A DNA stretch of 33,395 nt from Candidatus Frankia nodulisporulans (lineage in GTDB: Bacteria > Actinomycetota > Actinomycetes > Frankiales > Frankiaceae), in the NCBI RefSeq assembly GCF_902806475.1, contig NZ_CADCWS010000020.1, forward strand, positions 1 to 33,395, in the 5' to 3' direction. Shown here piece after piece: positions 16,017 to 23,783 of this stretch (position 1 is the first letter of the stretch; the number at the start of each line of letters is the position of its first letter). The notes below the pieces were generated by a model. It was given only the letters and a program-made list of their open reading frames with translations, had not been told where the DNA came from and did no database searches. A program made the position numbers and the translations under genes.

Positions 16017-16712
16017 TTACGGCAGGGCGGCGATGATGTCGGCGACGGGCTTGCGGGCGCCGGTGTAGAAGGGGGTTTCCAGCCGGGTGTGTCGCCGGGC
16101 GGAGCTCGCGCGCAGGTGGCGCAGGCAGTCGACGATCCGGTGCAGCTCGTCGGCCTCGAACGCGAGCAGCCACTCGTAGTCGTTGAGACCGAACGACGCC
16201 ACGGTGTTCGCCCGGACGTCCTCGAACTCGCGCCCCATCATGCCGTGCTCGGCGAGCATCCCCCGTCGCTCGTAATCGGGTAGCAGATACCACTCCAGGG
16301 AACGGTTGAACGGGTACACGCAGACATACGTACGGGGGTCCTCCCGGCGCACGAAGGCCGGGATGTGGTTGCGGTTGAACTCGGCCGGGCGGTGCAGCCC
16401 GACCGACGACCACACCGGACGCAGATGCCCACCGAGTGTGGTCTGGCGGAACCGCTGGTAGGTCTCCTGTAGCAGATCCGGGTCGGGACTGGTCCACCAC
16501 AGCATCAGGTCGGCGTCAGCCCGGTAGCCGGACAGCTCGTAGAGCCCGCGGGTGTAGACGTCCTTGGCGAGGGCGCCCTCGAGCAGCGCCTCGACCTCGT
16601 CGGTCAGGGCGCCCCGTTCGGCGGGCAGCCGACGGTCGGCGGCGAAGACCGACCACCCGGTGTAGAGCAGCTCGGCGTTGAGCTCGTTGGCGGACTTCGT
16701 GGACTCCGGCAT
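16017..16712 (-). CDS. hemQ: Coproheme decarboxylase (chlorite-dismutase-like)
   Basis: Last enzyme of the coproporphyrin-dependent heme route (also called ChdC): it converts coproheme to heme b with peroxide. The 231 residues show the family's catalytic Tyr133 in YPFNRSLEWY and the probable heme-ligand His156 in LAEHGMMGREFEDV. The start NELNAELLYTGWSVF is also typical. ATG 16712 has GGAG 8 nt upstream. It lies 51 bp after hemY, matching the order of Rv2676c and Rv2677c as I recall it. It ends with TAA, the only TAA stop in the window. HemH, which supplies coproheme, is not present here. Confidence 0.93.
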   Translation of the reverse strand: MPESTKSANELNAELLYTGWSVFAADRRLPAERGALTDEVEALLEGALAKDVYTRGLYELSGYRADADLMLWWTSPDPDLLQETYQRFRQTTLGGHLRPVWSSVGLHRPAEFNRNHIPAFVRREDPRTYVCVYPFNRSLEWYLLPDYERRGMLAEHGMMGREFEDVRANTVASFGLNDYEWLLAFEADELHRIVDCLRHLRASSARRHTRLETPFYTGARKPVADIIAALP

Positions 16713-16763
16713 TCGGCGGTCTCCATGGTCGGCCGGCCGGGCCCACCCCGGCCGGAATCGCGG

Positions 16764-18182
16764 TCAGACTCCGGGGGCCGCCGGCTGGGTCGGGCCACCG
16801 TGCGTGGCGCGGACGGCCCCCCGCAGCACCGCGGCGGCGGCGGCCTCACCCGAGCGGATGCAGGCGGGGATGCCGATCCCGTCGTAGCCCGCGCCGGCCA
16901 GGGCGAGGCCGGCGGGCAGGGACCGGCGCACGGCGGCGACCCGGTTCAGATGGCCCGGCAGGTACTGCGGCAGTCCACCCTCCCAACGGCTCACCCGGGA
17001 CGCGATCGGACGCGCCAGCAACCCGGTGATCTGCGCGATCTCGGCGGCGGCGATCCCGGCGAGCTCCGTGTCACCGCGGGTCAGGTCGCCCTCGGCGCCG
17101 GCCCGCCCGAGACTGGCGCGTACCACCGTGAGACCCGCCGCGCCGACGTGCGGCCACTTCGTGGTGAGGAACGTCGCCGCCTTCACCGCGGTTCCCGCCC
17201 TGGCCGGCACCAGGAAGCCGCTGCCGGGCGGCGGGGTGACGTCCCGGTAGATGAGCGTCACCAGCCCGACGGAGGCGTACGGGACGCCGGCCAGCGGCGC
17301 CGCGGCGTGCGGAACGATCGGGCGCAGCAGCGAGCGGGCCACTCCTGTGGGCACGGCGAGGATCACCGCGTCGGCCAGCAGCGGCTCGGGGGTCACCCCG
17401 GTGCGGTCACGCCCGCACACCACCCGCCATCCGGACGCGGTGCGTTCCAGCGCCCGCACGGACACGCCGGTGCGCACGGTGGCGCCGCAGCGCTCGGCCA
17501 GCCGCCGGGCGAACCCGCCGAGGCCGCCGCGCACGCTGGCGAACACCGGTGTGGCGGCGGCGCTGGGCGCGGGACCGGTGCGGGCCCGCACCCGGTGCGC
17601 GCCGAGCAGCAGCGAACGGTCCTCGGCGAGGATGGGGACGAGCTGGGGCACGGTGGCCCGCAGTGACAGCGCGTCGGCCCGGCCGGCGTACACGCCACCG
17701 AGCAGCGGATCGACGAGCAGGTCGACGACCTCCCGGCCGACCCGCGCGCCGACGAAGGCGCCGACGGTCGGATCCTCGGGGAACTGCGAACGCGGCAGGG
17801 CGAGGTCGGCGGCGGCCCGCAGCATCCCCCACGGCGAAAGCACACCCGAACGGATCAGGCCGAACGCGTCGGTGGGGACCCCGAGCATGGTGTTCGGTGG
17901 GATGGGCCGCAGCCGGCCGCGAATCCACAGCGACGCCGACGTCGTGGCCGGATGCACCACGTCATGGCCGAGCCCGATCTGGCGGGCCAGCCGCAGGCCG
18001 TCGGGGACCCGGGCGAGAAACGACTCGGCGCCCTCCTCGACGTCCATCCCCTCGATCGGCGTCGTGTGCAGCTTCCCGCCGACCCGCTCGGCCGCGTCCA
18101 GCACGGTGACCTCGGCCTGACCGGCCAGCGCGTGGGCGGCGGCGAGCCCGGAAACGCCCGCACCGACGATGACAACCCGCAC
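16764..18182 (-). CDS. hemY: Coproporphyrinogen III oxidase / protoporphyrinogen oxidase family (HemY/CgoX)
   Basis: FAD enzyme that aromatises the tetrapyrrole ring. In actinobacteria with HemQ the substrate is coproporphyrinogen III. The N-terminal dinucleotide-binding motif GAGVSG is at 7-12, followed by VLDAAERVGGKL. The C-terminus has the usual LPQYLPGHLNRV and LALAGAGYDGIGIPACI FAD-binding end. GTG 18182 (472 residues) is chosen because the FAD motif begins four residues later, which is normal; the frame is open further upstream into hemE but codes nothing there. Purine-rich AGGAAC precedes the GTG. It sits 103 bp after hemE and 51 bp before hemQ on the same strand, forming one pathway operon. 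Confidence 0.92.
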   Translation of the reverse strand: MRVVIVGAGVSGLAAAHALAGQAEVTVLDAAERVGGKLHTTPIEGMDVEEGAESFLARVPDGLRLARQIGLGHDVVHPATTSASLWIRGRLRPIPPNTMLGVPTDAFGLIRSGVLSPWGMLRAAADLALPRSQFPEDPTVGAFVGARVGREVVDLLVDPLLGGVYAGRADALSLRATVPQLVPILAEDRSLLLGAHRVRARTGPAPSAAATPVFASVRGGLGGFARRLAERCGATVRTGVSVRALERTASGWRVVCGRDRTGVTPEPLLADAVILAVPTGVARSLLRPIVPHAAAPLAGVPYASVGLVTLIYRDVTPPPGSGFLVPARAGTAVKAATFLTTKWPHVGAAGLTVVRASLGRAGAEGDLTRGDTELAGIAAAEIAQITGLLARPIASRVSRWEGGLPQYLPGHLNRVAAVRRSLPAGLALAGAGYDGIGIPACIRSGEAAAAAVLRGAVRATHGGPTQPAAPGV

Positions 18183-18285
18183 GTTCCTGCCGCCCTCTCG
18201 CAGAGCCACGAACTTCGAACTCACGAACCGCTTCGCACTTTCACCCCGCGCGCCCCGGTCACCCGGGCTCGCGGGAGCACCTGGA

Positions 18286-19356
18286 TCAACCCGCGTGGAC
18301 GACGTCCACGATGTGCGCGAGCACGCCCGGGTCCGTCTCGGGCAGCACACCGTGCCCGAGGTTGAACACGTGCCCCGGCGCCGCCGTGCCACGCGCCAGC
18401 ACATCCCGGATCTTCGCGTCCAGCACGTCGTGCGGGGCGAAGACGGCCGCCGGGTCCAGGTTGCCCTGCACCGCGCGGTGCGGGCCGACCCGGCGGGCCG
18501 CCACGTCCAGCGGGACCCGCCAGTCGACGCCGACCACGTCCGCGCCGACCTCGCCCATCGCACCGAGTAGTTCACCGGTGTTGACCCCGAAGTGGATACG
18601 GGGCACCTGCCCGGCGAACGCGCCGAGCACCTTCGCACTGTGCGGGGCCACGTAACGACGGTAGTCCGCCTCGCTGAGCGCGCCCGCCCAGGAGTCGAAC
18701 AGCTGGATCGCGTCCACCCCGGCGTCGACCTGGACCCGCAGGAACGCCGTGGTGATCCCGGCCAGCCGGTCGAGCAGATCGTGCCAGAGCTTCGGCTCGC
18801 TGTACATCAGTTCCTTGGTGCGCAGATGGTTGCGGCTCGGCCCGCCCTCGACCAGGTAGCTGGCCAGGGTGAACGGCGCTCCGGCGAAACCGATCAGCGG
18901 CGTGTCGCCCAGCTCGCGCAGCAGCGAGCGGACGCCGTCGGCGATGTAGGGGACGTCGTCGGCCACCAGCTCGCGCAGCCGCGCCACACCGGCCGCGTCC
19001 CGCACCGGCTCGGCGACGACCGGCCCGACACCGGCCACGATGTCGATGTCGAGCCCGAGGGCGACCAGTGGCACGACGATGTCGGAGAAGAAGATCGCGG
19101 CGTCCGGGCGGAACCGCCGCACCGGCTGCATGGTGATCTCGGTGATCAGCTCCGGGTCGCGGCAGGAGTCAAGCATCGGGATACCGGCCCGTAGCCTGCG
19201 GTACTCGGGCAGCACCCGGCCGGCCTGGCGCATGAACCACACGGGTGTGGTCGCGGGCCGCTCACCGCGGCAGGCACGCAGGAACGCAGCCGTGGCTGCG
19301 AGATCCGGCCGCCGCGCACCGACAGCGGCGCCGGCGTCGATGTGGACGACAGACAT
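18286..19356 (-). CDS. hemE: Uroporphyrinogen decarboxylase
   Basis: Cytoplasmic enzyme that removes four carboxyl groups from uroporphyrinogen III to give coproporphyrinogen III, the substrate of the next gene's product. The 356-residue length is normal. The substrate-binding signature [10 protein letters not shown] is at 38-47, with [27 protein letters not shown] and [10 protein letters not shown] further on. ATG 19356 is preceded by GAGG with only one base between, too close for a normal ribosome site, so the mRNA may be leaderless or the true start may differ slightly. It is the first gene of hemE-hemY-hemQ. A perfect palindrome at 19486-19506, 130 bp upstream, may be its operator. Confidence 0.95.
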   Translation of the reverse strand: MSVVHIDAGAAVGARRPDLAATAAFLRACRGERPATTPVWFMRQAGRVLPEYRRLRAGIPMLDSCRDPELITEITMQPVRRFRPDAAIFFSDIVVPLVALGLDIDIVAGVGPVVAEPVRDAAGVARLRELVADDVPYIADGVRSLLRELGDTPLIGFAGAPFTLASYLVEGGPSRNHLRTKELMYSEPKLWHDLLDRLAGITTAFLRVQVDAGVDAIQLFDSWAGALSEADYRRYVAPHSAKVLGAFAGQVPRIHFGVNTGELLGAMGEVGADVVGVDWRVPLDVAARRVGPHRAVQGNLDPAAVFAPHDVLDAKIRDVLARGTAAPGHVFNLGHGVLPETDPGVLAHIVDVVHAG

Positions 19357-19712
19357 GCCTCGATCGTTGCATGCCCGCCGCGACAGTGCGGGTGCGACCG
19401 GGCTCAGGCGGGCTGGCCCGCGCGGGTGAGCCGTGGCGTCGGCATGCTCACGATGGTGTTCCGGCCGCCCTCTGGACGTCGACTATCTTCTACTCTCAGT
19501 AGAAGAACACCCTGGTCTGCGCCGTTTCCCTCCGCCCGACCCACGGCCGGGAGCTGCGCGGGCCGCGCGAACCTCGAATGACCGAATGTGACGCAATCGG
19601 CTCTCCGCCCAGGCGGACCGCCACCCGCCCGACCATGACCGCCACGCATCACCACCCAGCCCACCACCCAGCCCACGATGCGATTCCACGCACCACGACG
19701 GAGAGGTCACCG
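19357..19712. other. 356-bp divergent regulatory region between hemE and the DUF3817 gene
   Basis: It contains a near-perfect palindrome (19486-19506), a TATCTT at 19484-19489 that could be a -10 box for the plus strand, and a CCACCCAGCCC direct repeat near 19650-19672. An in-frame ATG at 19578 would extend the DUF3817 protein by 45 residues of His/Pro/Thr-rich sequence that looks non-coding. No RNA gene is evident. Confidence 0.5.
19486..19506. promoter_or_regulatory. Palindromic operator candidate
   Basis: Two perfect 9-bp arms, TCTTCTACT (19486-19494) and AGTAGAAGA (19498-19506), are separated by three bases. The site is AT-rich in a 72% GC background and lies between two divergent genes, as expected for a dimeric repressor site. 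The regulator is unknown; it does not look like a DtxR, LexA or Fur box. Confidence 0.5.
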
Positions 19713-20096
19713 ATGACCGGTCAGGCATCCCCCAGCGGCTCCTCGATCCTGACCGCCGCCCGAGCGGTCTCCCTCGCCGAGGCGACGTCCTTCCTGCTCC
19801 TGCTCGTCGCCACCGTGATCAAGTACGCGGCGGACCATCCCGGCGGCGTCCGGGTGCTCGGGCCGATCCACGGCGTTCTCTTCCTGACCTACTGCGCCCT
19901 CGTCGGCTATCTCGCCTTCGCCGGGCGCTGGCCCCGCCGACGCACCGTCCTCGCCCTCGTGGCGTCGGTGCTGCCGGTGGCACCGTTCTTCGTCGAACGG
20001 CGCTGGCTGCGCCCCGGCGCACCGGGTACCCCCGGCGGTCCCGCGTTCACCGCCGACTCCTCCCCTCGCCCCGCACCCGCCGCCGGCCGGCCCTGA
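19713..20096 (+). CDS. DUF3817-type integral membrane protein
   Basis: Protein of 127 residues with three hydrophobic helices (about 23-40, 49-70 and 78-94) and a Pro/Ala-rich cytoplasmic tail. The opening RAVSLAEATSFLLLL, then the GPIHGVLFLTYCALV helix and the final PFFVERRW are the recognisable pattern of the DUF3817 family, common in actinobacteria and of unknown function. ATG 19713 has GAGAGG 6 nt upstream and places the first conserved residue near 17. It is transcribed away from hemE and closed by a very strong terminator at 20193-20250. Confidence 0.8.
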   Translation: MTGQASPSGSSILTAARAVSLAEATSFLLLLVATVIKYAADHPGGVRVLGPIHGVLFLTYCALVGYLAFAGRWPRRRTVLALVASVLPVAPFFVERRWLRPGAPGTPGGPAFTADSSPRPAPAAGRP

Positions 20097-20596
20097 CCCC
20101 CTCCCCCAGCCTCGACCCGCTCCACGCGGACCGGACCTTCGATCACGCTCCGAAGTGACCGTGGCCGAACGGTCCGGTGCGCCGGATCGCCCACCCGGGT
20201 CGTCGTGGTCGGCCCATCGACCCCGGACCTGACCACGACGACCCGGGTTTACCCGGCCGGACCGGCGGTGGCGCCTCGGCCTCGAAGGCGACCACGGCGA
20301 CCCATCCGCCGGTCACCCGTCCAGACGATGGGGGCAGCCCCCCGCAAGGCCGCTACCGAGAGTCAGCCTGGTCGGAGACGACCGGGCCCGCCGCCGGCGG
20401 ACGACGTCGGGGTACGAACGTCGCGAGTCGCCCGAGCAGGGACGTCACGCCCACACCCGACCGAGACGGGCTCACGCGACACGCCGCGAGGAATGCGCGG
20501 ACATTTACGTCTGCCGTGGCACCGTCTGTCCGGTCGGAAAGTGGACAGAGGTGCACGTTGATCCGTGTTCCTGGTTCCTGCGCCGGTGGATTTCCG
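20097..20596. other. 500-bp region without a supported gene
   Basis: Apart from the long terminator hairpin at 20193-20250 I see nothing that codes. Frames crossing it on both strands are Arg/Pro/Gly-rich with no family resemblance. The segment after 20500 is slightly lower in GC and should contain the promoter of the small Cys-rich gene that follows. Confidence 0.5.
20193..20250 (+). terminator. 18-bp stem terminator after the DUF3817 gene
   Basis: Perfect 18-bp arms (20193-20210 and 20231-20248, ACCCGGGTCGTCGTGGTC on the left), a 20-nt loop and a short T-run (20248-20250). It is the longest perfect hairpin in the window and lies 97 bp past the stop codon. Confidence 0.7.
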
Positions 20597-20998
20597 ATGA
20601 CCGCGACGGGCCGGCGAGCGGGGAGTGAGACGCAGGTGGAACGGATCCGGGTGGATCTCGACGATCAGATCGTGCTCGACTGCGTGGTCTGCGGCGACGA
20701 GCGGTCGTTCGAGCGGCCGCCCTGCCTGGACGGGCACGGCGCGGACTGTCCGGAGTGGGCCTGCACCGGATGCGGATCGGCCGTGCTGATCGGACCGACG
20801 CCGAACATCCGCGGCCACAGGCGCGGCCACGCCGGGCGCGACGGGGTCCTCGTCCGTGAGCCGTCCGTGCGGGAGACGACGACCCGGGAGACAGGGACCC
20901 GGGAGACAGGGACCCGGGAGACAGGGACCCGGGAGACAGGGACCCGGGAGACGGCGGCGCGTGGGCGGGAGCGGTCCGCCCCGCGGATTCCGGCGTGA
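20597..20998 (+). CDS. Small Cys-rich (zinc-ribbon-like) protein with TRETG repeats
   Basis: Protein of 133 residues. Residues 15-65 form a compact domain with two CxxC pairs (Cys29/Cys32 and Cys56/Cys59) plus Cys43 and Cys51, consistent with a zinc ribbon. The C-terminal third is a charged repeat, four perfect TRETG units encoded by 15-bp repeats at 20881-20940. ATG 20597 has GGTGGA 6 nt upstream; GTG 20636 is an alternative that would start right at the conserved-looking VERIRVDLDDQIVLDC. Function unknown; a nucleic-acid or protein-binding role is only a guess. The stop codon lies inside a 30-bp duplication (20983-21042). Confidence 0.6.
   Translation: MTATGRRAGSETQVERIRVDLDDQIVLDCVVCGDERSFERPPCLDGHGADCPEWACTGCGSAVLIGPTPNIRGHRRGHAGRDGVLVREPSVRETTTRETGTRETGTRETGTRETGTRETAARGRERSAPRIPA
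20881..20954 (+). repeat. 15-bp tandem repeat encoding TRETG
   Basis: Four perfect copies of GACCCGGGAGACAGG (20881-20940) are followed by a fifth, degenerate copy. The period keeps the reading frame, so copy number changes only the length of the tail. Confidence 0.95.
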
Positions 20999-21042
20999 GT
21001 CTGCACAGTCCGGCGGATTCCGGCGCGAGCCTGCACAGCCCC
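20983..21042 (+). repeat. 30-bp tandem duplication across a stop codon
   Basis: Two copies at 20983-21012 and 21013-21042 begin GCGGATTCCGGCG and differ at a few positions. The first contains the TGA of the Cys-rich gene; the second has CGA at the same place. Confidence 0.85.
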
Positions 21043-21161
21043 GTTGCGCACCCGACCTATGACCGCACGGCCACCCCGCTACGCCGCGGCAACCGGCCAC
21101 ACACAACGGGGTCGAACCCACACGCTCCGACGTCCGCACAGCGCGATCAAGGTCGACGTCC

Positions 21162-21175
21162 TACCGTTGCCGTCA
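21162..21175 (+). promoter_or_regulatory. Candidate leaderless -10 of the DUF3000 gene
   Basis: TACCGT (21162-21167), 7 nt, then ATG 21175, with no ribosome site. It fits the leaderless layout seen at several genes here. Confidence 0.35.
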
Positions 21176-21828
21176 TGGGGGCCGCGCAGTCGTACACGCC
21201 GAGCCCGCAGCTCTTTCACGCGGTCGCCGACGCCATGCGCACCGGTATCGGGCGGCTGCGCCCGGAGATCACCGTGCATGAGGTGAGCGCGCCGACCCGG
21301 CTCGCTCCCTTCGCCTTCGCGTTGGCCGGCGGCCTGACCGGCGACAGCGCCGATGTCGCGACCGGCCGGCTGGTCGTCCTCATGGATCCGGACGGGCAGC
21401 CCGCCTGGCAGGGCACCTCGCGGATCGTCTGCTATGCCCGGGCCGGGATCGACGCGGAGATCGCCGCCGACCCGCTGCTGGCCGAGGTGACCTGGTCGTG
21501 GCTGGGTGAGGCGCTGGCCGCCCACGGGGCCCAGGCGCGGGTGCTGGGCGGCACGGTGACGACGACCTCGTCGCGGCGGATGGGAGTGCTGCGAGCCGAG
21601 GGTGACACCTTCGACGTGGAGCTGCGCTGCTCCTGGTCGCCCGACTGGGCGCTGGAGGGCACGCTGCCCCCCGAAGGAACCCTGGCCGGCACCGACGGAC
21701 CGGCGCCGCCGTGGAACCCGGCCGACGCCATCGCCCAGGTGCTGGCGTTCGGCGATCTGCTCGCCGCGATGGCCGGGCTGCCACCGGCGTTGTCCGGTGT
21801 GGTGCCGCTGCCGCAGCGAAGCGCCTGA
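21175..21828 (+). CDS. DUF3000 family protein
   Basis: Protein of 217 residues, soluble, without signal or membrane segments. It matches the DUF3000 family (M. tuberculosis Rv2680-like): FHAVADAMRTGIGRLRPEI near the start, PTRLAPFAFALA, LVVLMDPDGQPAWQGTSRIVCY, and WSWLGEALAAHGA. No function is established for the family. It is nearly always placed just before an RNase D gene in actinobacteria, as here (next start 172 bp on), which suggests a shared context rather than a proven link. ATG 21175 follows a TACCGT box by 7 nt, so the message is probably leaderless. Confidence 0.8.
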   Translation: MGAAQSYTPSPQLFHAVADAMRTGIGRLRPEITVHEVSAPTRLAPFAFALAGGLTGDSADVATGRLVVLMDPDGQPAWQGTSRIVCYARAGIDAEIAADPLLAEVTWSWLGEALAAHGAQARVLGGTVTTTSSRRMGVLRAEGDTFDVELRCSWSPDWALEGTLPPEGTLAGTDGPAPPWNPADAIAQVLAFGDLLAAMAGLPPALSGVVPLPQRSA

Positions 21829-21932
21829 GACGTAAGCCCAGACGTTCGACGAGCCGGCGACCGGCCCGAACGGGCCCGTCGCGCGGGGTGAATCGATCTG
21901 GCCATTGTAACAGGCAGACCCGCCACCATGCG

Positions 21933-22001
21933 TATAATCAGCGCGATTCGCTGAACAGCGCAGCTGCCTCCGCGAGCATTCAGACGTACGATCGCCGATC
22001 G
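21933..22001 (+). promoter_or_regulatory. Promoter candidates of the RNase D gene
   Basis: A perfect TATAAT at 21933-21938 is rare in this GC-rich background and lies 62 bp before the start. A second TANNNT box, TACGAT (21987-21992), lies 8 nt before GTG 22001 and would give a leaderless mRNA. No good -35 is correctly spaced for either; TTGTAA (21905-21910) is 22 bp from the TATAAT. Confidence 0.4.
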
Positions 22002-23644
22002 TGACGGCGACGGTTCCAGATCCAACAGAGCAGGTCAGCGGGGGTGTAAGCGCAAACGTGGAGGGTGAGCCCAACAGCAGCGCCCGCGAGACCATCCCGC
22101 TGCTCGTGCCCGCCGACGGTGTCCCTCCCGTGCTCACCGAGGCCGCGGAGCTCGCCGCGGCGGCCGACCGGCTCGCCGCCGGCACCGGCCCGGTCGCCTT
22201 CGACGCCGAACGCGCGTCCGGCTACCGCTACAGCCAGCGGGCGTACCTGATCCAGATCCGCCGCCGCGGCACGGGTTCGCTGCTGCTCGACCCGATCGCC
22301 CTGGGCGAGCTGTCGATCATCCAGGCGGCGGTGGGCGACGCCGAGTGGGTGCTGCACGCCGCCAGCCAGGACCTGCCCTGCCTGGCCGAGCTGGGATTGC
22401 GTCCGACGGTGCTGTTCGACACCGAGCTCGCCGGCCGGCTGCTCGGCTACGAGCGGGTGGGCCTGGGCATGATGGTCGAGCGGGTGCTCGGCTTCGGCTT
22501 GGAGAAGGGGCATTCGGCCGCCGACTGGTCGACCCGCCCGCTGCCCGAGCCATGGCTGCGGTACGCGGCTCTCGACGTGGAACTACTCGTCGAACTGCGC
22601 GACGCGCTCGAGGCCGAGCTGCACGAACAGAGCAAGATCGAGTTCGCCCACCAGGAGTTCGCCGCGATCGCGGCCGCGCCCCCACGCGAACCGCGGGCCG
22701 AACCCTGGCGGCGCACCAGCGGCATCCACCGCGCCCGTACCCGCCGTCAGCTCGCCGCCGTGCGCGCCATGTGGACCGCGCGGGACAGGCTCGCCCGCAC
22801 CCGTGACGTCGCCCCCGGCCGGGTCCTGCCCGACAGCGCCATCATGGACGCGGTCCTCAACGCCCCCACCGACGCCACGGCCCTGATCCGGCTGCCGATC
22901 TTCTCCGGCCCCCGCATCCGACGCACCGCCAGCACCTGGATGGACGCGCTGCGCGGTGCCGCCGCGCTGCCCGACGACGCGCTGCCGGCGCCGGCTGGTC
23001 CCAGTGGCGACGGGCTTCCCCCGGCCAACCGCTGGGCCGAACGGGACCCGGTGGCCGCGGCCCGGCTGGCCCGGGTACGGGCCGCTCTGGCGGCGGTCGC
23101 GGCCACGCACACCATGCCGGTGGAGAACCTGCTCGAACCAGCGCTGTCCCGGCGGCTCGCCTGGTCGCCACCGCGCCCGCTGGCCGGCCCCGCGGTGCGT
23201 GGCGCGCTGGTCGCCGGTGGGGCCCGTCCCTGGCAGTGTGAACTCACCGCCGAGGTCCTGCTGGCAGCCCTGGTCGACCCACCCCCCGAGGCCAGGCCCG
23301 CCCGTGGCGCGGCCGGCGCTGAGACCGGCCCTGGCGCTGAAGCCGACGCTGGCACCGAGGCCGGGGTTGGCACCGGGGCCGAAACCGGCGGTCGGGACGG
23401 GGCGACCGTGGCGGCCGACGCCGGGGGCGGGGAGGCCGAGGCCGCGGGTCGGTCGGTGGATCGCACGGGTGTCCGTTCGTCCAGCCGGGGTGCGGGTGGG
23501 GGCTCCGAACGTACGCGCACCCGCGGCGGCGGGCGCGGTGGGCGCGGCGGGCGCGGAACGGCGGCACATGGGGCTCCGCCCGCGCACGAGACCAGGCCGC
23601 CCGGTGGGTCCTCGGGGGCGGCGGGAACCTCGCCCGGGGCATAG
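22001..23644 (+). CDS. rnd: Ribonuclease D (DEDDy 3'-5' exonuclease, HRDC domain) with RGG-like tail
   Basis: Trims 3' ends of structured RNAs. The exonuclease domain (about 45-215) has all DEDDy residues: Asp68 and Glu70 in AFDAERASGY, Asp124 in HAASQDLPCL, and Tyr188/Asp192 in YAALDVELL. An HRDC domain follows (about 245-325), and then a second helical region of the actinobacterial type (PVENLLEPALSRRLAW). The last ~120 residues are low complexity: acidic Gly/Ala/Thr/Glu first, then an Arg/Gly stretch with GGGRGGRGGRG, like an RNA-binding RGG box. GTG 22001 lacks a ribosome site. This matches the Rv2681 position beside DUF3000. It ends with TAG. Confidence 0.9.
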   Translation: MTATVPDPTEQVSGGVSANVEGEPNSSARETIPLLVPADGVPPVLTEAAELAAAADRLAAGTGPVAFDAERASGYRYSQRAYLIQIRRRGTGSLLLDPIALGELSIIQAAVGDAEWVLHAASQDLPCLAELGLRPTVLFDTELAGRLLGYERVGLGMMVERVLGFGLEKGHSAADWSTRPLPEPWLRYAALDVELLVELRDALEAELHEQSKIEFAHQEFAAIAAAPPREPRAEPWRRTSGIHRARTRRQLAAVRAMWTARDRLARTRDVAPGRVLPDSAIMDAVLNAPTDATALIRLPIFSGPRIRRTASTWMDALRGAAALPDDALPAPAGPSGDGLPPANRWAERDPVAAARLARVRAALAAVAATHTMPVENLLEPALSRRLAWSPPRPLAGPAVRGALVAGGARPWQCELTAEVLLAALVDPPPEARPARGAAGAETGPGAEADAGTEAGVGTGAETGGRDGATVAADAGGGEAEAAGRSVDRTGVRSSSRGAGGGSERTRTRGGGRGGRGGRGTAAHGAPPAHETRPPGGSSGAAGTSPGA

Positions 23645-23656
23645 CGGGCAACTTCC

Positions 23657-23684
23657 TACCCGTGGGTAACCTCGGGCGTAGGAT
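23657..23684 (+). promoter_or_regulatory. Palindrome and -10 box upstream of fadA
   Basis: TACCC-GT-GGGTA (23657-23668) lies 11 bp before TAGGAT (23679-23684), a possible -10 box. The palindrome would cover the -35 region, a typical repressor position. A TetR-type fatty-acid regulator is a reasonable guess but is not shown. Confidence 0.35.
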
Positions 23685-23783
23685 GGCCCGTGCCGGCACA
23701 GCGTCCACGCCGGTGCCGATCGTGGCCGGTCGGCTTCCTCGGCGAGCAGTCGGCGGCTGGGCGCTGCCGGCAGGGAGGCCAGC

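Noticed and set aside
20177-20596. N-terminal extension of the Cys-rich protein through the terminator region
   Set aside because: It is Arg/Pro-rich, non-family sequence and crosses the 18-bp hairpin; the domain begins after 20597.
15159-21000. tRNA or riboswitch in the larger gaps
   Set aside because: No T-loop-like GGTTCGANTCC or known riboswitch core was seen by eye; a covariance-model search would be needed to exclude one.
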